Source of the DNA: Terriglobus sp. TAA 43
GTDB taxonomy: Bacteria; Acidobacteriota; Terriglobia; Terriglobales; Acidobacteriaceae
NCBI RefSeq assembly: GCF_000800015.1
Contig: NZ_JUGR01000003.1
Span: forward strand, 124,001-188,000
Length of the DNA: 64,000 bases
Direction: 5' to 3'
Below the pieces are notes generated by a model, which was not told the origin of the DNA, searched no databases, and saw only the letters and a program-made list of their open reading frames with translations. A program made the position numbers and the translations under genes. Shown here one piece after another: positions 25,309 to 33,506 of this stretch (position 1 is its first letter; each line of letters opens with the position of its first letter).

Positions 25309-25730
25309 GAAAGCGTAGGAACATCGTTTCGGTGGAAGTGAATACGGAAATGGTTGCCTATCTTAAGCTGTGTGGAGCTACACCCCTGCATGTGTAACCT
25401 CCTATATTGCTGTTCCGCTGAAAGGCTCGCTTCGTCAGGCAGGAACTCCACGACTGGAAGCTCCGCGGGCTTCCAACTGTGCGAGCGCATGGTGAGCTCC
25501 AACTCGGCCCGGGGTTCCGATAGCGTCACATAAAGTCCCTTTTGCCCATGCCGAAAGCCCTCGAGGATGAATTGCATTGCCAGCGTTGTCTTACCCGTTC
25601 CTGGATCGCCCTCTAGGAGATACATCTGCCCAGTAGGCAGGCCGCCTGCAAGAATGTCGTCGAGTCCAGCGACCCCGGTAGTGAGTCGCGTCAGGTTGAA
25701 GTCCGTTGGCAGGGCACCAGAATAGTGCAT
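25293..25730 (-). pseudogene. Truncated KaiC-like RecA-family ATPase
   Basis: A 145-residue frame whose first ~105 residues are the start of a KaiC-like ATPase: LTTGVAGLDDILAGGLPTGQMYLLEG, Walker A GDPGTGKTTLAM, and YVTLSEPRAELEL. KaiC-like proteins are ~450-500 residues; here homology stops after SLSAEQQYRRL, before Walker B, and the frame ends about 40 residues later in unrelated sequence. A 9-bp direct repeat (CATGCAGGG on the minus strand, starting at 25392 and 25309) brackets about 83 bases across the break, which may mark a small insertion. Without Walker B it cannot act as an ATPase. Confidence 0.7.
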
Positions 25731-25864
25731 GAGCCCTATCCGGCGGGTTCACGACTCGATAAGTCGTGTTCTTACAAATATGGAATCGGACGTAGCTGAC
25801 CAGCGCAGACCGCATCAAATACGTTAGGCGTCAACCCATCCCTACGGTCCGCTGAGGAAGCAAG

Positions 25865-26017
25865 ATGTTTGTGCAATTTCTACCCATCGTCGTTGTCGCG
25901 CTTCTCACCGGAGTTGCGGTATTTTTGCACTTTCGATCGATCAGACTGAGACGCAGGGCTCATTTCTTAGCGGAACGACGCGAGATGTATCGGTATCTTG
26001 GCTCGCTCGAAGACTAA
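25865..26017 (+). CDS. Small single-span membrane protein
   Basis: A 50-residue protein too short for most gene callers. One hydrophobic segment (FLPIVVVALLTGVAVFLHF, residues ~5-23) is followed by an Arg-rich cytoplasmic tail (RLRRRAHFLAERRE) and an acidic end (GSLED). A good purine-rich ribosome site (GAGGAAG) lies about 7 bases before the ATG. The positive tail predicts N-out/C-in topology. No family recognised; it stands between the leftward KaiC fragment and the leftward transaldolase gene, with its own promoter presumably at 25740-25850. Confidence 0.6.
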   Translation: MFVQFLPIVVVALLTGVAVFLHFRSIRLRRRAHFLAERREMYRYLGSLED

Positions 26018-26219
26018 AGCTTCACGGTATTGGATACTGCTGTCTCCTCTCGAATATGAACGTTTGGGTGCGCGATTGAAAATGCGCTGGTGACAGTTCA
26101 AGTAAAACAAAGCTTCCCTCTGGGATCGTGGCGAACCGATGATGCGATATTTGACAGCTGTCACTCCCGAGGCGATGGATCCGCGTTAGGCAGCGTCAGT
26201 GCGTCCGGTTATAGCTCCG

Positions 26220-27203
26220 TTAGTCTGATTCAATCTCTCTCAGACGCATCAAGAGAAGAGCTTCCAGGCTCTCCAGAGCCTTCGAAAAACGTTCAATGCC
26301 GTCGCTTAGCTGTTCGTGGGCCATGGAATCAGCGGCATGCATTCTCTCAAAGGTCTGTTGTTCCATTGGCAACTTCTCCACATTGAATTCCCTTGCACTC
26401 TGCGGATCCAATTTGCGAGGAAGTTCCTCCCTGCTCAAGGCCAACTTGCTAAGGAGCGTGGGAGAAATGGTCAATAGGTCGCACCCAGCTAGTTCCTTGA
26501 CTTCGTCGAGGTTGCGGAAGCTCGCTCCCATGATCTGGGTGGAGTACCCAAACTTCTTGAAGTAGCGGTAAATTTCCGTCACAGACTTGACCCCGGGGTC
26601 TTCCGCACCTGTATAGGTCTTGCCTGTATTGGCTTTGTGCCAATCGAGAATGCGCCCCACGAAGGGAGAGATCAGGGTCACGCCAGCTTCAGCACACGCG
26701 ACGGCTTGATGAATGCCGAAGAGCAAAGTCAGGTTGCAGTGAATTCCTTCTTTTTCCAAAATCCCGGCCGCTTGAATGCCCTCCCACGTGGCGGCAATCT
26801 TAATGAGCACCCGCTCACGAGATATGCCAGCTTCATCGTACTGACGGATGACATCCCGAGCTTCTTCGATGGTCTTCTCACGATCAAAACTTAAACGCGC
26901 ATCCATCTCGGTCGAGACACGACCCGGAACGATCTCTAGGATCTTGCGACCGAAGGCAACAGCCAGCGTTTTGAATGCGGCCGCCGATACCTCTTCACTC
27001 GATGCCGATGTACCCGCCTTCCTGCGGGCGGTGCGGAGGACATCATCCACGATAGTTTGATACTCCGGCATCTTTGCAGCCGCCTCAAGCAGGGATGGAT
27101 TCGTTGTGGCATCTGTCGGAGCGTATGCGCGGATCGAATTCATATCGCCCGTATCTGCGACAACCGTCGTCATCGTGCGGAGCTGTTCGAGCATCGTGGG
27201 CAT
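26220..27203 (-). CDS. tal: Transaldolase
   Basis: A 327-residue transaldolase (TalB type, pentose phosphate pathway), which moves dihydroxyacetone units between sedoheptulose-7-P and glyceraldehyde-3-P. The Schiff-base lysine is K135 in RVLIKIAATWEGI; other markers are DATTNPSLL near residue 31, CNLTLLFGIHQAVACAEAG and ISPFVGRILDWHK. The length is normal. The ATG at 27203 follows AGAAAGGAAG. It lies downstream of the Mn catalase gene; stress regions in related bacteria often pair the two, since the pathway supplies NADPH. Confidence 0.95.
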   Translation of the reverse strand: MPTMLEQLRTMTTVVADTGDMNSIRAYAPTDATTNPSLLEAAAKMPEYQTIVDDVLRTARRKAGTSASSEEVSAAAFKTLAVAFGRKILEIVPGRVSTEMDARLSFDREKTIEEARDVIRQYDEAGISRERVLIKIAATWEGIQAAGILEKEGIHCNLTLLFGIHQAVACAEAGVTLISPFVGRILDWHKANTGKTYTGAEDPGVKSVTEIYRYFKKFGYSTQIMGASFRNLDEVKELAGCDLLTISPTLLSKLALSREELPRKLDPQSAREFNVEKLPMEQQTFERMHAADSMAHEQLSDGIERFSKALESLEALLLMRLREIESD

Positions 27204-27282
27204 GAACTTCCTTTCTGAACCAACTGAGATTCATCGGGTGGAGCTGCTCGTTTATATGCGTTGACTTCAACTGAAGATGAAC

Positions 27283-27309
27283 GCGGAATGGACCCAAGAT
27301 CCATTCCGC
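27283..27309 (-). terminator. Stem-loop after the Mn catalase gene
   Basis: GCGGAATGGA and TCCATTCCGC form a perfect 10-bp stem around a 7-base loop, 18 bases after the catalase stop and about 80 before the transaldolase start. No U-run follows on the minus strand, so it may be a weak terminator or an mRNA-stabilising hairpin that separates expression of the two genes. Confidence 0.55.
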
Positions 27310-27327
27310 ACACAACTTCCAAACACA

Positions 27328-28218
27328 TTACTTTGTGGGAGTTTCTCTTAGGAATGCCTGCTTACCTGTTTGAGCGGCGTCAGTCTGCGGTACGGGTTTA
27401 GGGTCAACAGTCAAAACGTCCGTTGCGGTGGCCGCTTTGATTCCACTGTCTTGTTTTCCGCGGCCCTCCGGGCCAGCGATACCCTGGATATCTCCGATGG
27501 ATAGTCCAGGGCCTCCATTCATTTCCGACTCCACTGGATGAAGACCGAAGGATGACTGCCACGGTCCGTGCATGTCCGTCTCACCCTCGTTTCCATCCCC
27601 TGTGGATGCATTGAAATACTCACTGCCGATTCCGGGAGTTACCGCGAGACGACCGATCGAAAATGGCGACTTTTCCAACGATTCGAGCGCCGCCGAGAAC
27701 GCCTTCATATGAGTGATTTCTCGCGTCATGAGGAACTGTAGAGTGTCGATCGAACCTGGATCGTCGGTGTAATTGATCAGACGCTCGTAGACGATTTTGG
27801 CGCGAGCTTCGGCCGCGATGTTGCTTCGAAGATCCACGTCGAGTTCGCCGGTGATCTTCAAATAGTCCGCTGTCCACGCATTTCCCATCGAGTTGCGTAA
27901 ATCGACTCCTCCGCCTCCCGCGATACAGATGAGGGGATCCGCTTCGGCTGCTTCCCGATTCTCCTTCATCGGCTTCAAATGCATACGGATGAGCGCGCCT
28001 ACTACCTCAAGGTGGCTCAACTCCTCTGTTCCGATATCAAGGAGCAGATCGCGTCGCGCGAGATCATCCACGCAGTTCCAACCCTGAATCGTGTATTGCA
28101 TCGCAGCTGCGAGTTCGCCATTGGCACCGCCAAACTGCTCGAGTAACATGTTGCCGAACCGTACGTCCGGCATGCCGACGTTGACGGTATACATCATCTT
28201 CTTAATGTGGTGATACAT
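27328..28218 (-). CDS. Manganese catalase
   Basis: A 296-residue non-haem Mn catalase that disproportionates hydrogen peroxide. The ferritin-like four-helix core carries the di-Mn ligands: E35 in GANGELAAAMQY, E and H in TEELSHLEVVGAL near 65-72, and E/H in REITHMKAF. The C-terminal tail (after GIGSEYFNASTG) is glycine- and acid-rich, as is usual. The start ATG at 28218 has AGGGAGA upstream; an earlier in-frame start six codons up is less likely. It is divergent from the DUF892 gene at 28560, and the two probably respond to the same stress. Confidence 0.93.
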   Translation of the reverse strand: MYHHIKKMMYTVNVGMPDVRFGNMLLEQFGGANGELAAAMQYTIQGWNCVDDLARRDLLLDIGTEELSHLEVVGALIRMHLKPMKENREAAEADPLICIAGGGGVDLRNSMGNAWTADYLKITGELDVDLRSNIAAEARAKIVYERLINYTDDPGSIDTLQFLMTREITHMKAFSAALESLEKSPFSIGRLAVTPGIGSEYFNASTGDGNEGETDMHGPWQSSFGLHPVESEMNGGPGLSIGDIQGIAGPEGRGKQDSGIKAATATDVLTVDPKPVPQTDAAQTGKQAFLRETPTK

Positions 28219-28559
28219 GAAAGTCTCCCTGACCAAATCGATCGAGCTGACACAATGGGATGCGCAAAGCTCAGGGGAAAACGCCTCCGCTTAGAACCGA
28301 ATGTAAGTGCCAAAGAGAGTAGTTTCATGTAAGTCCTATTCCCGGCATACAAATTGAGTCCCATCGATATAGCGTCAATCAATCATCTCGATAAGTCTCC
28401 TTTCAGACATTGTGCTGAAGTAGGAAGTTGCGATCCCGACATAGTGTGCCGTTGAAAAACGAAATGCGCCGCTTTGACGCACGAAGTATTTCCGTCTGAG
28501 CCAACCTGCGACCGGTATAGGCGCTCTCAGCAGGAAGATCGTGACCGACAGGAGAATAT
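28219..28559. other. Divergent promoter region, catalase/DUF892
   Basis: About 340 bases between two divergently transcribed stress genes; no gene inside. GGAG at ~28550 is the ribosome site of the DUF892 gene. I could not define promoters reliably. Confidence 0.4.
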
Positions 28560-29072
28560 ATGGGACTAATTACACCGAATGAATATGAAGACCTGCGTTC
28601 GCTCTACATAGGACAGCTTCAGTACCTGCTCTCAACGGAGACGCAGATCGTCAAGGGTCTTGCAAGCATGATTGAGCATGCCCGGGACACGCAGCTCAAG
28701 CAGGCTTTTCAATCTCATCGACAGGAAACCGAGGTACAGGCTGATCGTCTTAGGCAGATGCTGATGGAACTAACGGACGACGATGATGACAAGAAAGATC
28801 CCATCACCACGGCCTTGATTTCGAGTGGCACAAATATCGTTAGCGAATCGAGCGAAGGTCCCGTTCGAGATGCAGGGCTGCTTGCGACGGCACAGAAGAT
28901 CGAACACTACGAGATTGCTTCCTACGGCTCCGCGCGGGAATGGGCACGGATTCTTGGCCTCTCTGAGCATGCTCGCCTCTTGGAGCAGACGCTGAGTGAA
29001 GAGAAGCATGCGGATTCGTTGCTGACTTCCATTTCCCAACGAGAGAATACGGAAGCTGCTGCAGCTGCATAA
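28560..29072 (+). CDS. DUF892 (YciF-like) ferritin-like protein
   Basis: A 170-residue helical protein of DUF892. Family markers: LYIGQLQYLLSTETQIVKGL, the central HRQETEVQADRLRQML and the second pair IEHYEIASYGSAREWA with EEKHADSLLTSI, which hold the Glu/His ligands of a di-iron site. YciF-type proteins are induced by osmotic or oxidative stress. A clear ribosome site (AGGAG) precedes the ATG. It diverges from the Mn catalase gene. Iron or oxidant detoxification is likely, though the family's exact role is unsettled. Confidence 0.9.
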   Translation: MGLITPNEYEDLRSLYIGQLQYLLSTETQIVKGLASMIEHARDTQLKQAFQSHRQETEVQADRLRQMLMELTDDDDDKKDPITTALISSGTNIVSESSEGPVRDAGLLATAQKIEHYEIASYGSAREWARILGLSEHARLLEQTLSEEKHADSLLTSISQRENTEAAAAA

Positions 29073-29080
29073 ATTTTCTT

Positions 29081-29108
29081 GCGGGTGCCACGATATCGCG
29101 GTGCCCGC
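29081..29108 (+). terminator. Hairpin downstream of the DUF892 gene
   Basis: GCGGGTGCCACG and CGCGGTGCCCGC pair over 12 positions (two G-U pairs, one mismatch) around a 4-base ATAT loop, 8 bases after the stop. The following TTACCTTTT is T-rich. It is a likely intrinsic terminator. Confidence 0.6.
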
Positions 29109-29261
29109 TTACCTTTTGGCCTGATTCGTAAGTCAATGGCGCATGGGGAAGAATGGCTTCCGTGTGCGAGGCGTAATGAGAATCTCTTTGCCGGAGGCAG
29201 CCGTGAGGCATTTGCCACGGAAAGCCGACGGCGGAACATTCAATCGCTCTTTGCACCACCC

Positions 29262-29687
29262 TCAAGCGGAGGGCGGTGGAAGCGTTGGATAGGTGATCCC
29301 ATAGGTTGCAGAATAATCCACAATGGCCTGTACGTCTTGCGGCAAGACATAGCGCGATAAGCCTTCGAGGAAAATATCGAACTGATCTCCACTGCAGATG
29401 AATTGGATGGTGCCATCTGTATCGCCGCAGTTGCGGAAGCAATGCACGCCTCCACGAGGTGCGAAGATGATGCCGTTCTTTGGAACCTCTGTCCACGATT
29501 CCCCGTTGAAGATCTCGAAACGTCCGGTCACCACGGAAAAGACCTCATCTTCATGTTGATGAACGTGTGGCGGCGTTCCGCTGCCGGGTTTACAAGTCTG
29601 GCGGCCGATGGAGAACATCCCGTTTGTCTTGTCGCTGGTGAGGACTAGTTCAACCGGTTCACCGAAGATGTCAAAGTGCGTTTTCAT
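29262..29687 (-). CDS. Cupin-domain protein
   Basis: A 141-residue single-domain cupin. Motif 1 is GTPPHVHQHEDEVFSVVTG, with the His-x-His and Glu metal ligands; motif 2 is PRGGVHCFRNCG, with the last His. The start at 29687 has an AGAAAGGA ribosome site; the frame extends 29 codons further without support. It is a close relative of the cupin at 30629-31090 and the two flank a secreted protein on the same strand. Cupins of this size often act as dioxygenases, isomerases or quercetinase-like enzymes; the substrate is unknown. Confidence 0.87.
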   Translation of the reverse strand: MKTHFDIFGEPVELVLTSDKTNGMFSIGRQTCKPGSGTPPHVHQHEDEVFSVVTGRFEIFNGESWTEVPKNGIIFAPRGGVHCFRNCGDTDGTIQFICSGDQFDIFLEGLSRYVLPQDVQAIVDYSATYGITYPTLPPPSA

Positions 29688-29739
29688 TACGATCCTTTCT
29701 GAGTTGTGATGTGTAAGAAGGTTATTGATCGTTGAACGG

Positions 29740-30531
29740 CTAACGGGTGGCTGCGGCCGCGACCTTGCTTGCAACCGTCGTGATCATCCCGGTCACAACC
29801 GAGTAACCGTCGCTGCCCGACCGTTGCTTTTCCGTTCCCGACAAGACAATCTTGGAGTGCGCATCGGTCAATCTGTACTCCATGATGATCTCGGAGTTTG
29901 CCTTTACCTGTTGAGGCAGACCATCAGCCAAAGAAGGACGGCCTTGAGACGCTAAGGTAGAGACCGCCATGTTAGCGACGTTGGCACCCGAGCTGACGCC
30001 AGGAACGAACTGCGCTGCAGTAGCGGCAGCTTGTAGCGTCCGCATGTTACTGAGCCTGCTGAAGCGACCTTGTGTTTGGACCGGCTGCTGTGTGATCGTG
30101 GTCGTCAAAACGTAGTCGCAGGCAAGAAGCTCTGCTTCTTTGAGGGCCTGCTCGGGAAGGATCGACTTGAGCGCAATCGCCTCCAGCGTTGGTCCCGCAA
30201 GTAACTGCAATTCGGCGGTTCGCCACGGTTCACCATCGTTCAATTGTCCCTTGTCATCAAGCTTGTTGATCGGCAGGATCACGCCGATGCGGACAACATC
30301 GGGCTTCTTCGCAGCGAAGATTGGCAACGTGCCATCCTCATTACTAAATGCAACTGCTGTCCTACCACCGACGGACTGCGGTAGTTGCTGCATCTGAGGT
30401 TGCTTCTCCACCAATGTGGACTTCTGGTGCGGGGACCATAGCTGGGCATGCATAAAGGATGGATACGGAATAAGCGCGAACACGATAAGCGCTTTTGCAG
30501 TTATTCCAAAGAATGTTCGATAGATCGTCAT
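29740..30531 (-). CDS. Secreted protein of unknown function
   Basis: A 263-residue protein with a signal peptide (ITAKALIVFALIPYPSFMHAQ, cleavage likely after MHA). The mature part has VRIGVILPINKL, LACDYVLTTTITQQPVQ and MEYRLTDAHSKIVLSGTEKQ, the style of acidobacterial outer-surface proteins whose repeats start with a bacterial CsgG-like fold, but I cannot place it firmly. GGAG precedes the ATG by about 7 bases. It lies between the two cupin genes with gaps of about 50 and 100 bases and is probably co-transcribed with them. Confidence 0.6.
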   Translation of the reverse strand: MTIYRTFFGITAKALIVFALIPYPSFMHAQLWSPHQKSTLVEKQPQMQQLPQSVGGRTAVAFSNEDGTLPIFAAKKPDVVRIGVILPINKLDDKGQLNDGEPWRTAELQLLAGPTLEAIALKSILPEQALKEAELLACDYVLTTTITQQPVQTQGRFSRLSNMRTLQAAATAAQFVPGVSSGANVANMAVSTLASQGRPSLADGLPQQVKANSEIIMEYRLTDAHSKIVLSGTEKQRSGSDGYSVVTGMITTVASKVAAAATR

Positions 30532-30628
30532 GATGTTGCTCTCCTCGAGGCAGCAAGATAGCCGCCTTGTTCTTGTCGTGAGGCGCTTCTGGGCGCACGG
30601 GGTCGTCGCCCTGCGGGGCGCCTGTTAT

Positions 30629-31090
30629 TCAGCGATACTGAAGTGCTTGTTCCCTACCAGCCACAGGTTGCTCGGGTGTCACAAAGCGGATGCCGTGCTT
30701 CGCTGAGATCTCGGCAAGTCGATCCAAGTCTTGTGGCATCTGCAATGCGGCGATCTCTTCCAGATACTCATCGAACTTCATCGACGTAAACGCGACACCC
30801 TGAATCTTGCCCATACCTGAACCGCAATTGCGAAAAGTGTGCAGCGTCCCACGCATGGAGTACGTCGTTTCGCCCTGGGATAGCGTCTTCCAGGTGTCGT
30901 CCGTCAGCACCTCAAATTCACCTTGGAGAACAGTGAAGACTTCGTCCTCATACTCGTGAATATGAGGCGGGGGACCTCCACCCGGGCCGCAGGTCTGCGT
31001 CACGACGCAGAAGGTGTTGCCGGTCTGTTCGCTGCTTACTAGGATTTCAACGAGTTCGCCGAACACGCGGAGTTGCTTTAGTGGTGCCAT
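30629..31090 (-). CDS. Cupin-domain protein (paralogue)
   Basis: A 153-residue cupin closely similar to the one at 29262: VFGELVEILVSSEQTGN compares with the other's IFGEPVELVLTSDKTNG, and motif 1 is GGPPPHIHEYEDEVFTVLQG. The His-x-His of the usual motif is kept, and the second motif is MRGTLHTFRNCGSG. The ATG follows an AAAGGA ribosome site. A shared origin by tandem duplication is likely. The TetR gene upstream, about 160 bases away on the same strand, may control the group. Confidence 0.87.
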   Translation of the reverse strand: MAPLKQLRVFGELVEILVSSEQTGNTFCVVTQTCGPGGGPPPHIHEYEDEVFTVLQGEFEVLTDDTWKTLSQGETTYSMRGTLHTFRNCGSGMGKIQGVAFTSMKFDEYLEEIAALQMPQDLDRLAEISAKHGIRFVTPEQPVAGREQALQYR

Positions 31091-31250
31091 AGAGAATCCT
31101 TTCTGTGGGCCTCAAGCCAAGGCTGAAGCGATTGAAGTTTTTGGGCGCAGAGCCGCGGTCACGGTCGATGACGGTGTGCGGCGGACTGCGAAGATCTTCT
31201 GTTGTTGTTAGCCGCCCAGAGGCGATGTCATTCGCCGTCCGACGGAGATC

Positions 31251-31919
31251 TCAACGCTTCGTATTGAGTCCCCCTTTGTTCGCCTTAGAGGAAGCCTTTA
31301 TCATTTTGGCGACGCTCGTCTTGTTCTGCTTCTGGTCGCGACGAAGCGAGTCCAGCAGCGTCCGCATAGCCCATCCAACAGCCTTGCTAACTTCGCCATC
31401 CTTCAGGTGCGCACGGTCGCGCATCATCTCCCACGTACGAGCGCTGTAGAGGGATTGGAAGACCGCAATCACCTGCCTGCGCTCACCCTCTGAAAGTTGG
31501 GACGTCGCATCAGCGAGCGCTTTGACCACGCCCTGCCGTCGGCGTTCACTGTCCCGGCGGCGCATCTCCTGGCCGGCGTTGGAATACAGCAGCCCGCGGA
31601 TGAGTCCCGGGTGCGCATCCATGTTGCCGTATACAGAGTCCAGCGAAGCAAGCATGTCGCTCTCGGTGTCCGGATAGTGCGCCAATTGCAGTCGGCGATC
31701 ACTCTCCTGCCAGACCGCATCCAGCAATTCTGTGCGGGAAGGAAAATGCCGATACACCGTTCGCAGCGCAATCTCGGAACGCTTGGCAATGCGTTCGTGG
31801 GACAGCGCCTCCTGAGGTGTTTCCTGAATCAGTTCCAGCGCGGAATCAACGATTCGTCGGCGGGTATCCTCGGCTTGCTGTTTACGGAGAGGGCTCGTAT
31901 ATCCGCGTGCTTCATTCAT
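31251..31919 (-). CDS. TetR family transcriptional regulator
   Basis: A 222-residue regulator. The N-terminal helix-turn-helix spans about residues 13-60 (TRRRIVDSALELI, then HERIAKRSEIALRTVYRHFPSRTELLDAV), the TetR pattern. The C-terminal ligand domain is all-helical (RRRQGVVKALADATSQL, FQSLYSARTWEMMRDRAHL). The start ATG at 31919 abuts a 17-bp partial palindrome. The likely regulated genes are the cupins downstream or the gene upstream; no effector can be named. Confidence 0.85.
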   Translation of the reverse strand: MNEARGYTSPLRKQQAEDTRRRIVDSALELIQETPQEALSHERIAKRSEIALRTVYRHFPSRTELLDAVWQESDRRLQLAHYPDTESDMLASLDSVYGNMDAHPGLIRGLLYSNAGQEMRRRDSERRRQGVVKALADATSQLSEGERRQVIAVFQSLYSARTWEMMRDRAHLKDGEVSKAVGWAMRTLLDSLRRDQKQNKTSVAKMIKASSKANKGGLNTKR

Positions 31920-31935
31920 GACACCTAGTATGTCA
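31919..31935. promoter_or_regulatory. Possible operator next to the TetR start
   Basis: TGACACCTAGTATGTCA is an inverted repeat with 5-bp arms (TGACA/TGTCA) and a partly symmetric centre. It starts at the last base of the TetR start codon, so it could be the site of autoregulation. The match is short and could be chance. Confidence 0.4.
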
Positions 31936-32165
31936 TCATTGCACTACTCAGGCAATCAATTTTATTTGGTTGTCTCAAATATTTTCGTTTGTTTGCAATC
32001 CGTAAGGGGTTCTTCCGGCGGCGCCGCACATGGAATGAAAAGGCCATCCCGGACGTTTGCCGAGATGACCGATACGGAAAATTCTGTCACGCTATGCTAC
32101 GTAATCTTTCATCCCTCATTCGCTCGGCTACTGTTCTTCCTTCACGCTCTCGCATCTCATTCTTC

Positions 32166-32837
32166 ATGTGCGGTCGTTACAAACGGAAATCGGATAAGCA
32201 GGCCATCGCCACGGCGTTCCATGTTAACGGGCATCTAGACAGCGTTATTCTGCCCCCTGATGACGACGTACGACCCGCCACTATGCAGCCGATTATCCGC
32301 GTGAACAAAGATACTGGTGAGCGTGACCTTGTGATGGCCCGTTGGGGTTTCGTTCCTTCCTGGCATAAGCCCAATGAGAGGTTTCCACCCACCACGTTCA
32401 ATGCACGGGCGGAAGGAATCGAGAAGGCAGGCATGTGGAAGAGAGCCTTCGCAACCCATCGCTGCCTGGTTCCAGCTGATAGCTTTTATGAGTGGCATAA
32501 GATCCGCAAGAAGGACAATCCCAAGTACGAGATCACTCTCAAGAACCATCGCCCCTTCGCCTTCGCGGGATTGTGGGGAGCGTGGAAGAATCCTGAAACT
32601 GGCGACTGGTTACAGAGCTACACCATCATCACAACGGACCCGAACGAACTGATGGAATCAATTCATAATCGGATGCCAGTTATCTTGCACCCGAACGACT
32701 ACACACGATGGCTGAGTCGCGAAGAGACAGAGCAGCCACCCATTGATCTGCTACGTCCGTTTGAAGCGGAGACGATGACAGCACATCTCACCGACAACAC
32801 ACAGGATGAGATGTTCGTTGAACCGAATAGCAAATGA
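32166..32837 (+). CDS. HMCES/YedK-type SOS response-associated protein
   Basis: A 223-residue SRAP-domain protein, which forms a DNA-protein crosslink with abasic sites in single-stranded DNA to protect them. The catalytic Cys2 follows the start (MCGRYKRK); N in TFNARAEGIE, E in ADSFYEWH, and H in ESIHNRMPVIL are the other active residues. The frame continues upstream, but the Met just before Cys2 must be the start since Cys must be the mature N-terminus. It lies 5' of the imuA-imuB-dnaE2 genes, with one hypothetical gene between, and fits a DNA-damage tolerance block. Confidence 0.92.
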   Translation: MCGRYKRKSDKQAIATAFHVNGHLDSVILPPDDDVRPATMQPIIRVNKDTGERDLVMARWGFVPSWHKPNERFPPTTFNARAEGIEKAGMWKRAFATHRCLVPADSFYEWHKIRKKDNPKYEITLKNHRPFAFAGLWGAWKNPETGDWLQSYTIITTDPNELMESIHNRMPVILHPNDYTRWLSREETEQPPIDLLRPFEAETMTAHLTDNTQDEMFVEPNSK

Positions 32838-32873
32838 TGGTCTGCAACACATCCCAGGTTGTGACGGTGGCAA

Positions 32874-33176
32874 GTGAGTGAAGGGCGAAATGGCGAAGTA
32901 CTCGGCAAGAGATTGCCGGACGGCACCTATGAACTAAGTGCGTTTTCGGATGGCCACCAGGTGGCGCATCCTTTCATTCATCGGGACGGTTCTCCTCTCA
33001 TCAGAGAACGGGCACTGTATGCCACTTGGAGCGAACTGCTTTCTGCTTACGAAAAACCAGACGGAACCCTGGTCTGCTCCGTGACTGAGATCGACAGGTT
33101 TATCGACGCCGTGGGTATGAGGCGCATCGATACCAACCCGGACAAGAAGTCGACGAAACAAGAGTCGCCGGAGTGA
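32874..33176 (+). CDS. Hypothetical protein between HMCES and imuA
   Basis: A 100-residue protein starting at a GTG (MSEGRNGEVLGKRLPDGTYE). It contains a compact beta-rich start and a helical YATWSELLSAYEKPDGT and ends in a basic/acidic tail (DKKSTKQESPE). It has no clear ribosome site. I recognise no domain. Its stop lies 330 bases before imuA. It may be co-transcribed with the SRAP gene, from which it is separated by 36 bases. Confidence 0.5.
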   Translation: MSEGRNGEVLGKRLPDGTYELSAFSDGHQVAHPFIHRDGSPLIRERALYATWSELLSAYEKPDGTLVCSVTEIDRFIDAVGMRRIDTNPDKKSTKQESPE

Positions 33177-33506
33177 GTTACTTCTTCTGAGAAACGTGTT
33201 TACGATCAGTGACGCACCTGAAGGAGAGCCAAATCTCCTATGTATTCACCGATAGAGTGAGCGCTTCTGTTTCTATGCAAGAGGCTCCGCCAAGAGATAA
33301 CCGCAGATAGGCAGATGGAGCATATGGTGTTCTATCCCGTTCGTATTAACGTGTTGCGTACGAAAGAAGCGCCTTGGTTTAAGCCCGCAATCAAGAAATC
33401 TTTACTTCTTTCATTGCTTATCGTTAGATAGCATTTGCACATGTAAGGGTGCAAGAATTGCTTGACGTCTCCCCGTCACCATAGGCGAATATATGGCGAA
33501 TACGCC
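33177..33506. other. Region upstream of imuA
   Basis: About 330 bases without a gene. Just before and over the imuA start, ATGGCG-AATA-CGCCAT (33493-33508) is a perfect inverted repeat with 6-bp arms, and GGCGAATA occurs twice nearby. A TTGACG hexamer at 33462 could be a -35 element. A LexA-type site would be expected here, but acidobacterial LexA sites are not certain enough to call it. Confidence 0.4.

Noticed and set aside
28219-28559. An ECF sigma-factor promoter between catalase and DUF892
   Set aside because: No clear GGAAC/GTC pair with the right spacing was visible.
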